NCBI GenBank assembly: GCA_015680905.1 | Contig: CM027377.1 | Location: 65,555,501-65,619,500, forward strand | Reading direction: 5' to 3' | Length of the DNA: 64,000 bases | Origin: Coptis chinensis | Lineage: Eukaryota > Streptophyta > Magnoliopsida > Ranunculales > Ranunculaceae | Shown here: positions 43,901 through 55,182 of the stretch, in pieces | How the letters are laid out: each line of letters starts with the position of its first letter | How positions within the stretch are numbered: the stretch's first letter is position 1 | Made by a program: the position numbers and the translations under genes | Notes under the pieces: generated by a model | What the model was told of the DNA's origin: nothing | Database searches by the model: none | What the model saw: only the letters and a program-made list of their open reading frames with translations

Positions 43901-44353
43901 CTATTATTTGATTGATAGATTGATTAAATCTTGTCTTGACACTTCCTCGTTTCCACGACAACTACTGAGCGAGCATTCTCGGCTATGAAATTGTTCAAAA
44001 CACGACTTAAGTAACAAGATGGGGGATGAATTTCTTTGCAGATTGCATGACTATTTACATGAAGCGGGAATTTACTAAAGAAGTTGATTTGGATGCAATA
44101 ATAGATGTATTTGATAAGAATCCACGCAGGTCAAAACTTCACTAGTGTGATGCTAATGTGCTATGTTATTTTTGCACATTTCTTTGTTATATTTGTCTAG
44201 GTCTATAGTGAAAATACTATTTTGTCCATTTTAGGTAAGGTAATAAAAGCGATAATTCTTTTGTTTATCAATGCTCCCTTATTGGTTCTTAAAAAAATCT
44301 TTAAAGGTTAACTTTATGGCAGCCCCCTTATCTAAAATCCTAGATCCGCCCTG
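40934..44353 (+). mobile_element. hAT element with ZMYM1-like transposase, decayed
   Basis: The right end, on the opposite strand, reads CAGGGCGGATCTAGGATTTT, followed inward by a G-rich block. The proposed left end (40934) reads CTGTGGGGATCTAAAGG and is followed by a C/G-rich block (GGGGCTACAGCCCCCC). The GGATCTA core matches but the ends have diverged and no 8-bp duplication is visible, so the left limit is tentative. The interior encodes a broken hAT transposase of the ZMYM1-like class. Confidence 0.7.
41642..44140 (+). pseudogene. hAT transposase, zinc finger MYM-type protein 1-like, broken
   Basis: The first frame (41642-42442) has the TTF-type zinc-finger region (QTRRFNFSWFTLFPWLEYSL, DRAYCFPCFIFE, FTVEGFKCWKK). 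It is followed by NRLLVKVILQCIQFLALQGI. A frameshift leads to 42440-42635 (DUF4371-like: NFKGVLGFAVMLNDKVAELL, FCVLVDEA) and a TAA where relatives have glutamine. Then 42657-43070 contains MTIVLRFVDRGGFVRKYFLG and GQGYDGASNMRGQWNRLQAL, with the second catalytic-type Asp, and HCFTHRLQLALVAA. A further frame change leads to 43016-43636 (LQRAGDTRWSSHF). The dimerisation tail (TERAFSAMKLFKTRL) is at about 43960-44010. It ends near 44140. Domain order is that of an intact family member, so this is decay rather than capture. Confidence 0.88.
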
Positions 44354-44639
44354 GCCGAATTGTGGGAGAAACCAAACCAAAACAGGAGGTATAAAATGAA
44401 TATTACTTCCATCAAATGCTTCTGGACTCATGAACGTGGATACAGTAATTATGCTATTTACAATGCTGATATACTGCTAATGCGATCCATTGTTGTTAGA
44501 GATCTGTGTGAGCCTATGTACTACTTGCATTTCTGGACGCATTTATTTTGTCAGGTCTGCAGTTAGCCAGGGCATCGACGAGGTGGTCCATTTTGCAATT
44601 TCAACCAAAAACTTTAGTGCTATTTTAGTTTAAGAACCA
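44354..44639. other. Short spacer, no gene recognised
   Basis: No coding signal. TGGACTCATGAACGTGGATAC (44422-44442, one base over 20; key part ACTCATGAACGTGG) recurs in the same orientation near 57229, just outside the other inverted repeat. Confidence 0.5.
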
Positions 44640-44785
44640 AAAAGAGTTTTTAAGATTTCCACCCCACAGCAAAATACATTCCGTCAGTTGGCACACCTAC
44701 CCCTCAGCAGGTAAAATAACCAGTAAACCCTTTAACTCTCACAAGACCAAAACCCATCAATTGCCACATGGCGTCATCACAACGT
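44640..44785 (+). repeat. Left inverted repeat bounding the PMI1 fragment
   Basis: ACCTACCCCTCAGCAGGTAA, CTCTCACAAGACCAAAACCC and CACATGGCGTCATCACAAC occur here and are found in reverse complement at about 56950-57150 (GTTGTGATGACGCCATGTGG, TTGGTCTTGTGAGAGTCAAA, TGGTGAGGGGTAGATGTG). Homology fades outward near GATTTCCACCCC. It looks like a long terminal inverted repeat. Confidence 0.75.
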
Positions 44786-45536
44786 GTTCTCCTCCTTTCG
44801 TCTTCCATCATAGACTCAAGAGCTTTTGATTTGCTGAGCAATTGAATCTAGCTCGGTTAGTCTTATCAAATGAACTTGATCTTGTACTACTTCTTTAACA
44901 ACCTTGCTCGATGCTGATCTCTCATCTGTAGCATGTTCAGAATCTCCATCCTCACCATCAGTTTTATCTACAATCTCGAACTCCGGAAAGTCCACCTCTT
45001 CGACCTTTGGTTCAGGTTCTTGAGACTTCTGGATAGATGAGGATGTTGAATGGACCGGAGCTGGTTCATCAAGATTCAAGTCATCAATACCATGCAAATC
45101 AGCTTGGGCCCATGTCTTTGAAGGAGTTGATGCTTTTGTTTTGCTTGTCAACCTTGGACTGGAAACACTCAAGGAAGATTTTGATTGCTTGCGAGCATAT
45201 GAAGATGAAGAATCCCCACCTTTTCCTTATTTTAGTCCCTCAGAACAAGTTCTCCTCCTTTTGCCTTTCCAGATAAAAAATAATTTGTATCCCATTGCCG
45301 AACACGCGTCCCTTCCAAGTTTTTTGCCATAGCTAGATTCCTGAACCAGAAGACTCAAATCCACAGAATTCCTTCCAAATTCAAACTCTTCAGCATCAAC
45401 ATCAAAAATGGGCGTGGCTCGAATTTCAGCTGCTTACTGCTCCCACTAGTACAATACAAATGACACCTCAGAAACAAAGTCTCTTCAAAATCTGTCGCTC
45501 CTTGCAAAACTCGATCTAGCCGGCATTGTCTGCACT
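44786..45536 (-). pseudogene. PMI1: PMI1-like gene fragment, 3' part (C2 domain and downstream)
   Basis: Minus-strand reading of a PLASTID MOVEMENT IMPAIRED 1-type protein (NT-C2 domain; actin-related chloroplast and nuclear movement). From 45536: QTMPAR in one frame, then RVLQGATDFEETLFLRCHLY and KQLKFEPRPFL of the NT-C2 domain. After frame changes, LEGTRVRQWDTNYFLSGKAK and GGELVL follow. 45172-44816 encodes SVSSPRLTSKTKASTPSKTW, DLHGIDDLNLDEPAPVHSTS, VDFPEFEIVDK and LTELDSIAQQIK. It is cut at about 44785 by the inverted repeat. Several frameshifts and stops show it is dead. The family name is recalled from conserved segments and not verified by search. Confidence 0.75.
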
Positions 45537-46764
45537 CAGTGGCGGAGCTAGGATTTTGAGTGAGGGTGAGCCACAAAAAGGGAAACATTTGAGGCCTTGT
45601 ATGGTACAAAACTAAGAGATTGCATTGCATACAATTATTTTGGTGTATGTTGAGACACTAATGTTTTAGTTTGATCTAGTTCTGTTTTTGCTCCAATTAT
45701 ATGTCACCAAAGAGATATCGATTTCAATTCTTACAAAAGATATGTTGTAACAGTTTTGATGGACATACATCTCTATCATTTGATGAGAAAGGGAAGTCAA
45801 ATTGTATTCTCTAATAAAACTTGTGTATAAAACATTACATTCCCACATCTTTTGTTTTGAATTTTTTTGCTTTACACCAAACTGAGACTATTGCTAGTTG
45901 CTACTACTTTGGGATGGACTCAATGCGTACAGAAGATATTTCCTCATTCCTCAATATTTAGATGGTTGGTCCATAGGGAAAGGAGCTACTATGAGTTTAC
46001 GTGGTTTTTTATGAATATAATATAAACTGATCCAACTTAAAATTTAAAACACCGAAAAGAAGTATAAACTGAAAAGAGAGGAACAACTTATCAGTACTTT
46101 GCTATACACAAAAAAGCTACAATGGAATTTGCTTGCCGAGGCACAAATTTGGCACTGACGAAGTATCTGAATAAGTCAAAATTCATGGGTTCTTTGCACA
46201 GCTTGGTTGTTGTACAACCCTCTATATGTCTTGAAGAACTGTCTAAAAATATCGATCGACATTTTTGCTGCACACAAAGCTTCCCAGAACTTCTAACAGA
46301 TCTTAGGGCTAGGTGAAAACTTTCTCCGTCAAAGCAGTATATTATTTTATACTAAACACAGTGTATACTAAATTTAGAAATAAATTAGAGGTGATATACT
46401 CTTCATAACGAGGAAGAGTGCATCCTATGATCCTAAATTCCTAATACATACGGACAAACCAAAAGTGAGTTATACCTACTTCCATGACTACTAAAAGCGA
46501 ACTACATGAGAAAGGTAATGCAACATTTAGAATTTTAGATACAATTTTTTTTTCAAGATATAGGTAGGGAGGGAGGGAGGGAGGAGGGAGAAGTCAAGAA
46601 GGTTGAGAGTAGAGAGAACGTGAGGGATTTTTGGGTTTCTTTTTTTTTTTTATGCAATTCGTGGTTTTGTTTTGCGTGTTAATTATATTTTTGCTTTTTT
46701 TTGAGAAATCGAGGGTGACATCACAGGCCCCCCGCTCTCCGCTTATCGCCTTGCTCCATCCTTG
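45537..46764 (+). mobile_element. hAT-like non-autonomous element inside the PMI1 fragment
   Basis: The left end CAGTGGCGGAGCTAGGATTT is a well-known plant hAT terminus. On the opposite strand the right end reads CAAGGATGGAGCAAGGCGAT, matching about 11 of the first 16 positions. PMI1 coding sequence stops at one edge and resumes at the other. The interior (1.2 kb) has no transposase; a GAGGGAGGGAGGGAGG microsatellite lies near 46569. The 8-bp flanks (TCTGCACT, GTCTCTTT) are not a clear duplication. Confidence 0.75.
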
Positions 46765-46947
46765 GTCTCTTTCTTCCTAACACAAATAGAAAGACGAAGC
46801 CCATTCATCGATGCAGGAAGACCTTATATAGTAACAACTTCAACAGAGAACAAGCAGCTCAACTTCTGCATTCTAAGAAGTGAAATCGCTCGAATTGGCT
46901 TCAAATTCCAAATTCCAAATTCCTTGCTTATCACCAATTCTAGCTTT
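46765..46947 (-). pseudogene. PMI1: PMI1-like gene fragment, middle part (start of NT-C2)
   Basis: On the minus strand: KARIGDKQGIWN, then KPIRAISLLRMQKLSCLFSV and EVVTI, a stop, then GLPASMNGLRLSICVRKKE. This is the beginning of the NT-C2 domain. A 7-bp duplication (GAATTTG) shifts the frame near 46910. The fragment connects to 45536 across the hAT element and to 56760 across Copia F. Confidence 0.78.
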
Positions 46948-47229
46948 TGTAGAACCAGAGGATTCAATTCAATTCAATTCAGTGTATATTTACTTGATTG
47001 AGTTCTAAAGAGATTACAATTGTTTTTATAGAGTTTACAAAATAAGAAACAAAACAATTCGGTGGTTTTGAGAAAACGAGGGGTGCGAAGTCGGCTCTGT
47101 TTGTCTAGAAAATGGTCGCTCTAGCTACTGGACATCTTGAAAGCCTGAGGCGCAAGTCGCGCTCTATACACACTATATCTGAGCGCAAGTCGCGCCCTAT
47201 ACATGGAAAGCAAAATACAATTTTCTACA
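46948..47229 (-). repeat. 3' LTR of element F
   Basis: 282 bp. It differs from 56476-56759 at multiple positions, including an extra CAATT unit in the run CAATTCAATTCAATTCAG. It contains repeated AAGTCGCGCTCTATACA and AAGTCGCGCCCTATACA. Confidence 0.9.
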
Positions 47230-47236
47230 CTCCCCT

Positions 47237-49131
47237 TCAAGTTGGTGCATAGATGTCAATCATGCCCAACTTGTCAACTGAGCTGTCAAACACCTTGTTG
47301 GATACACCTTTGGTAAGAACATCAGCTAATTGTTCCTCAGAGGTTACAAACGGAAAACGAATAACCTTCCTGTCAAGATTTTCTTTAATAAAATGACGAT
47401 CAACCTCCACATGTTTTTGTCCTATCATGCTGAACTGGATTATGTGCAATTTGAATGGCGGCTTTATTATCACAATGTAAATCCATAGGCTTTTGAAGCT
47501 CGAAGCCCAATTCCATCAAGACAGTACAGATCCATAACAATTCACATACTCCCTGTGCCATACCTCGAAATTCAACTTCTGCACTCAATCTGGCAACAAC
47601 TTTCTGCTTCTTACTACGCCAAGTTACAAGATTTCCACCGACAAAAGTGAAATATCCTAATATAGACCGTCTATCAGTTTTATCACCAGCCCAATCTGCA
47701 TCTGTGTATCCAACAATATCCAATGCATCATACTTTCCAAATAGTAAACCTTTGCCAGGTGCTTTTTTCAAATACTTCAGGATACGAAAGACTGCATCCA
47801 TATGTTCTTCACTAGGACAATGTATAAATTGACTAACCACACTCACAGCATAAGAAATATCAGGTCTAGTATGAGATAGATAGATTAACCTTCCTACAAG
47901 ACGTTGATACCTGCTTTTATCAGTAAGAACTTGGTCAAAGTGAATGGCGAGTCCGTGATTCATCTCAATGGGTGTCTCCATCGGTTTGCAATCCAACATC
48001 CCGGTTTCAGCAAGCAAATCAAGGACATACTTCCTCTGTGAGAGTGAAATCCCCTTTTTAAACCTTGCAACTTCAATACCCAGAAAATACTTCAGTTGTC
48101 CTAGATCCTTCAACAAATACTTCTGCAATTCATTTATTTCCTTCGAATCATCTCCTATAACGATCATGTCATCAACATACACAATTAGAACTGTAATCTT
48201 ACCATCCTTGTGTTTGATAAACAAGGTATGGTCAAAATTGCTCTGTTTGTACCCAAAAACTTTCATTGACTATGTAAGTCTTCCAAACCAAGCTCTTGGA
48301 GACTGTTTCAGGCCATACAAAGCCTTCTTCAGTTTACACACCTTTCTAACATCTTTGGGATGGTTCTTCACACCTGGAGGCATATCCATGTATACTTCCT
48401 CCTCCAAATTCCCATTCAGGAATGCATTTTTCACATCAAGCTAGTGCAAGGGCCAATCTCTATTTGCTGCAAGTGAAATTAAAATCCATACTGTATTGAT
48501 TTTCGCTACAAGTGTGAAAGTCTCCTCATAATCAATTCCATAACGATGTGAGTATCCCTTGGCAACCAATCTCGCCTTATATCTATCAATAGTTCCATCT
48601 GCATTAAGCTTCACGGTAAACACCCAACGACATCCAACAGTCTTCATTCCAACAGGCATATCAACTACCTCCCCATGTTACATTCTTTTGAAGGGCTTCC
48701 AATTCTTCATTCATTGCTTTTTTCCATTTTGAATCTTTCAAAGCATCCTGCACATTACTAGGAATAGATACAGTAGACAATTGATTTATGACAAGTGCAT
48801 GGGTTTCATAAAGGCTATGGTTAGACATAGAGTTAGCTATAGGGTATTTAGCATTAGCTTTGATATCTGGTTCATATTGTTTCTTAGGAACTCCCTTACT
48901 AGCTCTTTGTGATTGTCTAGGTTCAAGACTTTCTACCCCAACAGACTCATTAAAGGTTATAGGAGGTACCTGAGGCGGAGCATTCTGAACGAGATCTTTA
49001 GTTATTGATATAGAAGGGGAAATGTCATGTACTACAGTTTCAGATACATCCGGATCATGTGCTTCTGTCTCTACTGTTACAGGATCAATTTCTGCTTCAG
49101 GAACTTCAAATCGTTCCTCTAAGTGTTCCAA
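47237..49131 (-). pseudogene. Element F reverse transcriptase and RNase H
   Basis: The linker region (49131-48661) ends in [21 protein letters not shown] continues at 48659-48441 ([40 protein letters not shown]) and 48266-47400, with the catalytic YVDD (VLIVYVDDMIVIGDD), RYQRLVGRLIYLSHTRPDIS and RILKYLKKAPGKGLLF. RNase H follows: YTDADWAGDKTDRRSILGYF, RLSAEVEFRGMA, LHCDNKAAIQIAHNPVQHDR, then VEVDRHFIKENLD at 47473-47237. A stop where LHQLDVKNAF would be read, a stop before FGYKQSN and a frame change in RNase H disable it. Confidence 0.88.
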
Positions 49132-50310
49132 TTCTCCAAAGACATCAGGATTCCCTTCACCGCCACTCTCCTCCGGGGCGGAAGACTGGAAACTCTCCTC
49201 GAGTAATCTGGGTCTGATTCATGGAATGAGACATCAAGAGATATATACATCTTGGCAGTAATCGGATCATAACACCTATACCCTTTCTGAAACTCTGCAT
49301 AACCCACAAAAATACACTTCTTCGCACGAGGATCAAGTTTACTTCGTTCTGGTTGTGGGATATGAACATAAGTTGTACATCCAAACACCTGAGGCTCCAA
49401 GTTAGGCATAGATGGGATGGACAAAATTGTATGGAGTTTCTGACAAGGATTCTGGAACTCAATTACCCGTAAGGGAGTACAGTTGAAAACATAGGGTGTT
49501 GATTTCACTATTTCACCCCAATAGGATCGAGGTACATTCATGCCAAACAAGGAAGCACGAACAACCTCCAACAACTGCCTGTTCTTCCGTTCGGCTAAAC
49601 TATTTTGTTGGGGGGTACCAGAATTGGAGGTTTGATGACGAATTCCAATTAACCGGCAAAATTCAGACATGAGGCCATTCACAAATTCTCCACCATTATC
49701 AGACTGAAAGACCCTCATAGATTGTTGATATTGCGTCGCCACCATTTTGTAAAAATCAGTAAACATCCCATATGCATCACTTTTGTTTTTCAGTAATGAC
49801 ACCCACGTCATGCGAGTGCAATCATCAATAAAAGTCACATAATATCTAGCCCCAAAAAATGAAGAAACTTTGGTAAGACCCCAAACATCATAATGAATTT
49901 TCATAAAAGGAATAGGACATCTATTAATACTTGGTGAATATGAAATACGATGGCTCTTGGCCAGTTCATAAATGTCACAATGAAACTCAGACTCATTAAC
50001 AACTGGAAAATAACTGATATTGCAACCTCTTCAAATAACTAAAAGATAGATGACCTAACCTACGATGCCATAACCACAAAACTTCTTTTGCATTCTCGAC
50101 CCTATTGACCTGATTAGCTTGCCCCAGAAAATTCTTTTGTTTCTCGCCAGTTTCTGTCAAATCCAGGTAGTACAATTTCCCCTTTCTAACACCATAACCA
50201 AGAATCTATCAAGTCAGAATGTCCTGAAAAACACAGAAAGATATATAGAATGTCACAGTACATGCAAGTGCGAGGATAATTTGGCAGACAATAGGTTATA
50301 GGCAAGGGAT
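49119..50310 (-). pseudogene. Element F integrase
   Basis: The integrase core lies in one frame at 49904-49119: KIHYDVWGLTKVSSFFGARY, FIDDCTRMTWVSLLKNKSDA, FQSDNGGEFVNGLMSEFC, PQQNSLAERKNRQLLEVVRA. The acidic residues are kept. Upstream to 50310 a broken pre-integrase region (WHRRLGHLSF-like reading) runs up to the point where element G is inserted. Confidence 0.85.
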
Positions 50311-50320
50311 GGAACAACTA

Positions 50321-50509
50321 TGTTAAATTGTTCACTCATTTTCTTTCTCTTTATTCACAAAACCTCAACTATATATATAAAAAGATTGCCGAGAGTCCTT
50401 GCTCTCCAAGGCTTTGTCTATCTCCTCAAAATCTTCTTACCTAAAATATAACTCCTACTAAAATAAGATAACTCCTACTTTAGGTACAATATATATTAAT
50501 ATCGTAATA
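50321..50509 (-). repeat. 3' LTR of element G
   Basis: 189 bp, TGTTAAATTG..ATCGTAATA on the plus strand. Six substitutions separate it from 54992-55180. CCCCTCCTCAAGTTGG follows, the polypurine tract on the other strand. Confidence 0.9.
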
Positions 50510-50616
50510 CCCCTCCTCAAGTTGGAGTGTGAAGATCTCGAACGCCCAACTTGCCAAGTAGAAACTCAAATTTTGCTTTTCCCAATGCTTTTGTAAAGAT
50601 GTCTGCCAATTGAACA

Positions 50617-52565
50617 CTAGTAGAAACATATGACGGACAAATCATCCCTGATCCACCGTGATCTCGAACAAAATGATCCGGACTCTATATGCTTAGTTCT
50701 TTCGTGAAAAACTGGATTTTGAGCAATGTACAACGCCGACTGACTATCACAATACAACTTCATACACTTCGGATGTTGCACACCCAAATCACCTAAAAGT
50801 TGTTTAAGCCACTTCAACTCGCTTTATTTGCGCCATTGATCTATACTCAGCCTCCGCAGACGATCTAGACACTGTTTGTTGCTTCTTGGTCTTCCACGAC
50901 ACCAGAGAACAGCTAAGTAACACGAACCATCCAGTCAAGGAAAGCTGCGTAAGTGGACAACTAGCCCAATCTGAGTCACACCATCCTTCTAGACTGAGAT
51001 CACTATCAGCACGAAGCAAAATCCCTTGCCCCGGACTTTTCTTTAGATATCGCACGACCCTGAGAGCCGCCTCCCAATGATCCTCACGAGGTTGTTGCAT
51101 AAATTGGGACAGAATATGAACTGAATATGCAAAATCAGGTCTCGTCACAGACAAGTAAATCAATCTCCCTACAAGTCGTCTATACGGAGCCGGATCTGCA
51201 AGAAATTCACCCTTAGCAAGTGCCAAATTGTGATTTTGTTCCATAGGGAATGTCGTAGGCTTTGCTCCCAATAAACCCGTTTCGGAAATTATCTCGAGTG
51301 TGTATTTTCTTTGGCAAAGAAAAATTCCTTCTAGATTACGGGCTACCTCTAGCCCTAAGAAATATTTCAAAACTCCCAAATCCTTCATATGAAAACACCT
51401 GCCAAGGTAATATTTAAAAAATGTCAATGCAACCTTGTCATTCCCTGCATTAATCAAATCATCAACATAAACTAATACGTTGAGCTGAGTTCTGCCCCTG
51501 CACAACCCAAATAATGAATAATCTGAATAAGATTGCACAAATCCATAATCCTGTTGACAGTTTTGCAAACCAACACCTGGGAGCTTGTTTTAGACCATAC
51601 AATAACTTTTTCAACCGGCAAACCATGTTAGGATTTGTATTCTCAAAACCTGGAGGAACCTTCATATAAACCTCCTCATTTAAGTCACCGTGAAGGAAAG
51701 CATTATGCACATCCATTTGATGTACCTCCCATCTTTTAACAGCAGCAATTGCAAGAAAAGTGCGAACTGTCACCATTTTTGCCACAGGAGCAAATGTCTC
51801 GTTATAGTCAATTCCTTCCACCTGATGATTGTCATAGATCACAAGTCTTGCTTTGAGTTGCTCTATACTGCCATCAGATTTATACTTAATTTTATATATC
51901 CACTGGCTCCCTAGTGCTTTCTTTCCGGGTGGAAGAGTCTCCATTACCCAAGTTTCATTGTCTTCAAGGGCTCGTATCTCCTTTCCCATCGCATCTCGCC
52001 ATCCCGAGTCTTTCATTGCTTCTTTAAAATGCTTTGGCTCATGTCCCACTGTCACTACTGCAAGAAAATTCCTATGTCTCACAGAAAAACGTTCACAATT
52101 CACAAAATATGTTATAGGATAGGGCGTACCTGAGCAAGATGAAGTAGCTGATGAAATCTCATATGGACTTATTTTTCGTACAATATGAGTAACAAAATCA
52201 CGATATCGTGTGGAAGGAGTTTTGGCTCGTTTCCCGCCCAAACCAACTCATCATCAAGTAAGCGATCTTGCTCCCCATCGTATTTTTCCTGCCCTCATCA
52301 CGATATCCTCATAATGGGTCACAGACATCTGAGCTGCACCACGCACCCCCTTATCGAGGGTGGACACTGCCTCCAACTCCCCCCCCCCCTCAATACACAC
52401 AACACACTCATCGGCACCCTCATCCTCACTCCATGCCCCATCCTTATTGTTCACCAGCGTAGGAATCACCACACTCCGTGGTTGGTGTGGCGCAAAAGGA
52501 AATTCTTTCTCAAAAAACTTCACATCCCTTGATACAAAATACTCATGTGTTTCTAAATCATACAA
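50617..52565 (-). pseudogene. Element G reverse transcriptase and RNase H
   Basis: 52565-52254 carries the end of integrase (DLETHEYFVSRDVKFFEKEF). RT starts in 52241-51462: [93 protein letters not shown]. After a frame change, 51568-50804 has the catalytic YVDD ([13 protein letters not shown]), RRLVGRLIYLSVTRPDFAYS, GWCDSDWASCPLTQLSLTGW and SRSSAEAEYRSMA. The RNase H tail is at 50817-50617 (LYCDSQSALYIAQNPVFHER). The frames overlap, so only a few small indels break it. Confidence 0.88.
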
Positions 52566-52643
52566 TTTCCAACCTTTCTTCCCAAAAGGATAGCCAACAA
52601 AGACACACTTACGACTCCTACTTGCAAATTTATCACCTTTGTG

Positions 52644-53781
52644 TCATTGATTATGAGCATAGCAAAGACAACCAAATACACGAACAACCTCATAAGAAGG
52701 CACATTCCCAAACAACAGTTCATATGGCGATTTAGTCTTCAGTAAAGTAGAGGGTGTTCTATTAATCAAGTAACATGCTGCCAACACACATTCTCCCCAA
52801 AATTTGATTGGTAAGTTCCCTTGAAATTGTAATGCTCGAGCCACGTTCAAAATGTGTTGGTGTTTTCTCTCAACCCTCCCATTTTGTTGTGGAGTCCCAA
52901 CACAAGAAGTTTCAAAAAAAAAATCCATTATTTTGAAAATAATCATGCAAACAATTAAATTCGGTCCCATTGTCACTTCGCACACGTTTTATCACTTGTT
53001 CAAATTGTCGTTCAACCATAGCAACAAAATTAAGAAACATAGATTCAACTTCCAATTTATTGCATAGTAAGTATACCCAAACTCCTCTCGAAAAATCATC
53101 TACTATTGTCAAAAAATAAATAGCCCCACATGAAGAACGAGCCTTGTAAGGCCCCCACAAATCCAAATGAACAAGTTCAAAAATCCTACCAGCTTTATTC
53201 ATACTAGTGGGAAAACTAGACCTAGGTTGCTTTGCACATGGACATACATCACAAGCTCTACTATTGTTTCAACGAGAATGACTGACAGCCGGAATCAACT
53301 TCAATATTTTCTCCGACATATGCCCCATTCGTTGATGCCACAACTCGAACGACAAATCACCATCCACTATTAAGACCTTCACTTGAGGAACACCACGAAA
53401 AAAATAAACTCCATCCAATCTTTCACCCGCTCCAATCACCTTCCTCGTTGGTTGGTCATGTATAACACAAAGATTTTTAGTGAATTGTACAACGCAATTT
53501 AAGTCATCGATTAATTGAGTCACAGAAATTAAATTGCATGTTAATTGTGGGACATAAAGCACACTGTCAAGCTTCAATCCTCCTGGCAACACAACACTCT
53601 CCTCTTGATTTGCTTCGGCTGTGTTGCCATCCGGTAATCCCACCGAGGAGTGTTTCACCGTTCTCACATTCTGCAAAAGAGACAAGTCACACAACACATG
53701 GTTCAATGCTCCTGTATCGACAATCCAACTAAAACCACTGTTCTTACCATACAGTCGGTCTTTTGTTTTGGCTAAGCTCAA
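52644..53781 (-). pseudogene. Element G protease, pre-integrase and integrase
   Basis: 53781-53269: protease WIVDTGALNHVLCD with the DTGA-type motif, and the pre-integrase ELWHQRMGHMSEK. 53202-52912: integrase [57 protein letters not shown]. 52985-52644: [38 protein letters not shown]. The DDE residues are all visible. Frame changes near 53270 and 52950 break it. Confidence 0.88.
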
Positions 53782-53873
53782 AAGATCAAGAATTTGCTGC
53801 AGTTGCGTTGTTGAAACACCCGCAAGACCGCAGCTTCGGTCCCATCCGCCAGCCCCTGCGAGGACGTTGCCTG

Positions 53874-54907
53874 CTACCCAGACGAAGTTCCAGCCCCACC
53901 AGTTTTATTTGCACAAACAGACGGTGCACCATACCCTCGGCCATGACCAGAACCTACACGCCCACCTCCTCTTCCTGTCTGTCCTCCACCATGACCTGGT
54001 CCCTTACTTCCGCGAGGCCGGTCCCCCCACCATTCGGGGAAGCCGTGTAATTGAAAACAAGAGGATTCGTCGTGGCCTTCTCTATTACAATGATTACAAA
54101 ACTTGTCAGTAGGATCCACAGAACGAGACTTGCCACTGCCACGCGTATCAGGTTGAATTGAGAAGGCCACGATACTATCTCGTTCTTCCTTGGATGAGGA
54201 TAACTCTCCTCCACGCAGTCTTTCCGCTTGAATCACTTGTTGATATGCTCTATCAAGCGTCGGCAGTAATGGCTCTTGTCCCGGAGCAGATTTGTACGAA
54301 TTGAAGCATATGCTCCATCGAGGCCAATAAGAAAGTGATGTAGATAGTCTTTTCCTCTCAACTTTTCTACCAGCATGACTATGCTACATGTGCAACTTCC
54401 ACACTTACAAACCGGCACCTTCATATATGTGGTTAGTTCGTCCCAGATTCTTGACAAACGACCAAAGTAAATTGCCACAGTCTCGGTTTTTCCTTGCTTG
54501 CACTCCCCCAAGGACGTCTTTAATTGACATATATGAGTGCCGCTTACCACACAAAACCTGCTTTTGAGATTGCTCCACAAGAGTTGTGCATCATCATATT
54601 CTCAGAGTGTCGTCCGAACGGACGACTCAATGGTATTGGTCAGCCATGACACCAACATCGAATGCATAGCGATCCAATCCTCAAGTTTCTCCTCTGTTGT
54701 TGGCTTCGGAACCGTCCCTTCCACAAAGCCAAATTTCCTCTTCGCCTTTAGCGAGTTGCAAATTGCCCTCGCCCATTCATCGTAGTTCTCCCCACGTAAT
54801 TGAATAGGAGTAATGATGTTTCCCGGACCGTCACTCGATCCAAGATAATACATCCTATCCACCTTCTTTTCCCCATCTTTTGATTGGTCTCCCTCTCCGC
54901 CGGCCAT
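53874..54907 (-). pseudogene. Element G Gag
   Basis: MAGGEGDQSKDGEKK starts Gag. ITPIQLRGENYDEWARAICN and LKAKRKFGFVEGTVPKPTTE are the Copia N-terminal Gag region, ending in SVRTTL and a TGA. The same frame continues with DDAQLLWSNLKSRFCVVSG (54580-54233), so the TGA is a single nonsense change. The zinc-knuckle part (54236-53874) has CNHCNREGHDESSCFQLHG and a Gly/Arg-rich tail. Confidence 0.85.
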
Positions 54908-54991
54908 GATCTCTCATGGAGGCTAAAAGATTGAAAAAAAAAAAAAAAAAAATCGTGTTTGCCCTAGGATCTCTCTAAGCTCTTGATACCA

Positions 54992-55180
54992 TGTTAAATT
55001 GTTCACTCATTTTCTTTCTCTTTATTCACAAAACCTCAACTATATATATACAAAGATTGCCGAGAGTCCTTACTCTCCAAGGCTCTGTCAATCTCCTCAA
55101 AATCTTCTTACCTAAAATATAACTCCTACTAAAATAAGATAACTCATACTTTAGGTACAATATCTATTAATATCGTAATA
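54992..55180 (-). repeat. 5' LTR of element G
   Basis: 189 bp, followed on the minus strand by the primer-binding site TGGTATCAAGAGC. AACTA follows at 55181-55185 on the plus strand. Confidence 0.9.
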
Positions 55181-55182
55181 AA

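Larger units (their letters stand above)
50321..55180 (-). mobile_element. Element G: Copia retrotransposon nested in element F
   Basis: LTRs of 189 bp each (50321-50509 and 54992-55180) differ at six positions (about 3.2%). A perfect target duplication AACTA flanks them (50316-50320, 55181-55185). On the minus strand the primer-binding site TGGTATCAAGAGCTTAG follows the 5' LTR; CAACTTGAGGAGGGG precedes the 3' LTR. The LTR starts TATTACG rather than TG in both copies, so the altered terminus was present in the parent or is shared. Full Copia domain content with a few stops and frameshifts. Confidence 0.93.

Noticed and set aside
45037-45332. Plus-strand open frames
   Set aside because: They are antisense shadows of the PMI1-like fragment, whose minus-strand reading matches a known family.
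53538-54112. Plus-strand open frames of up to 163 aa
   Set aside because: They are antisense shadows of the Gag and protease region of element G.
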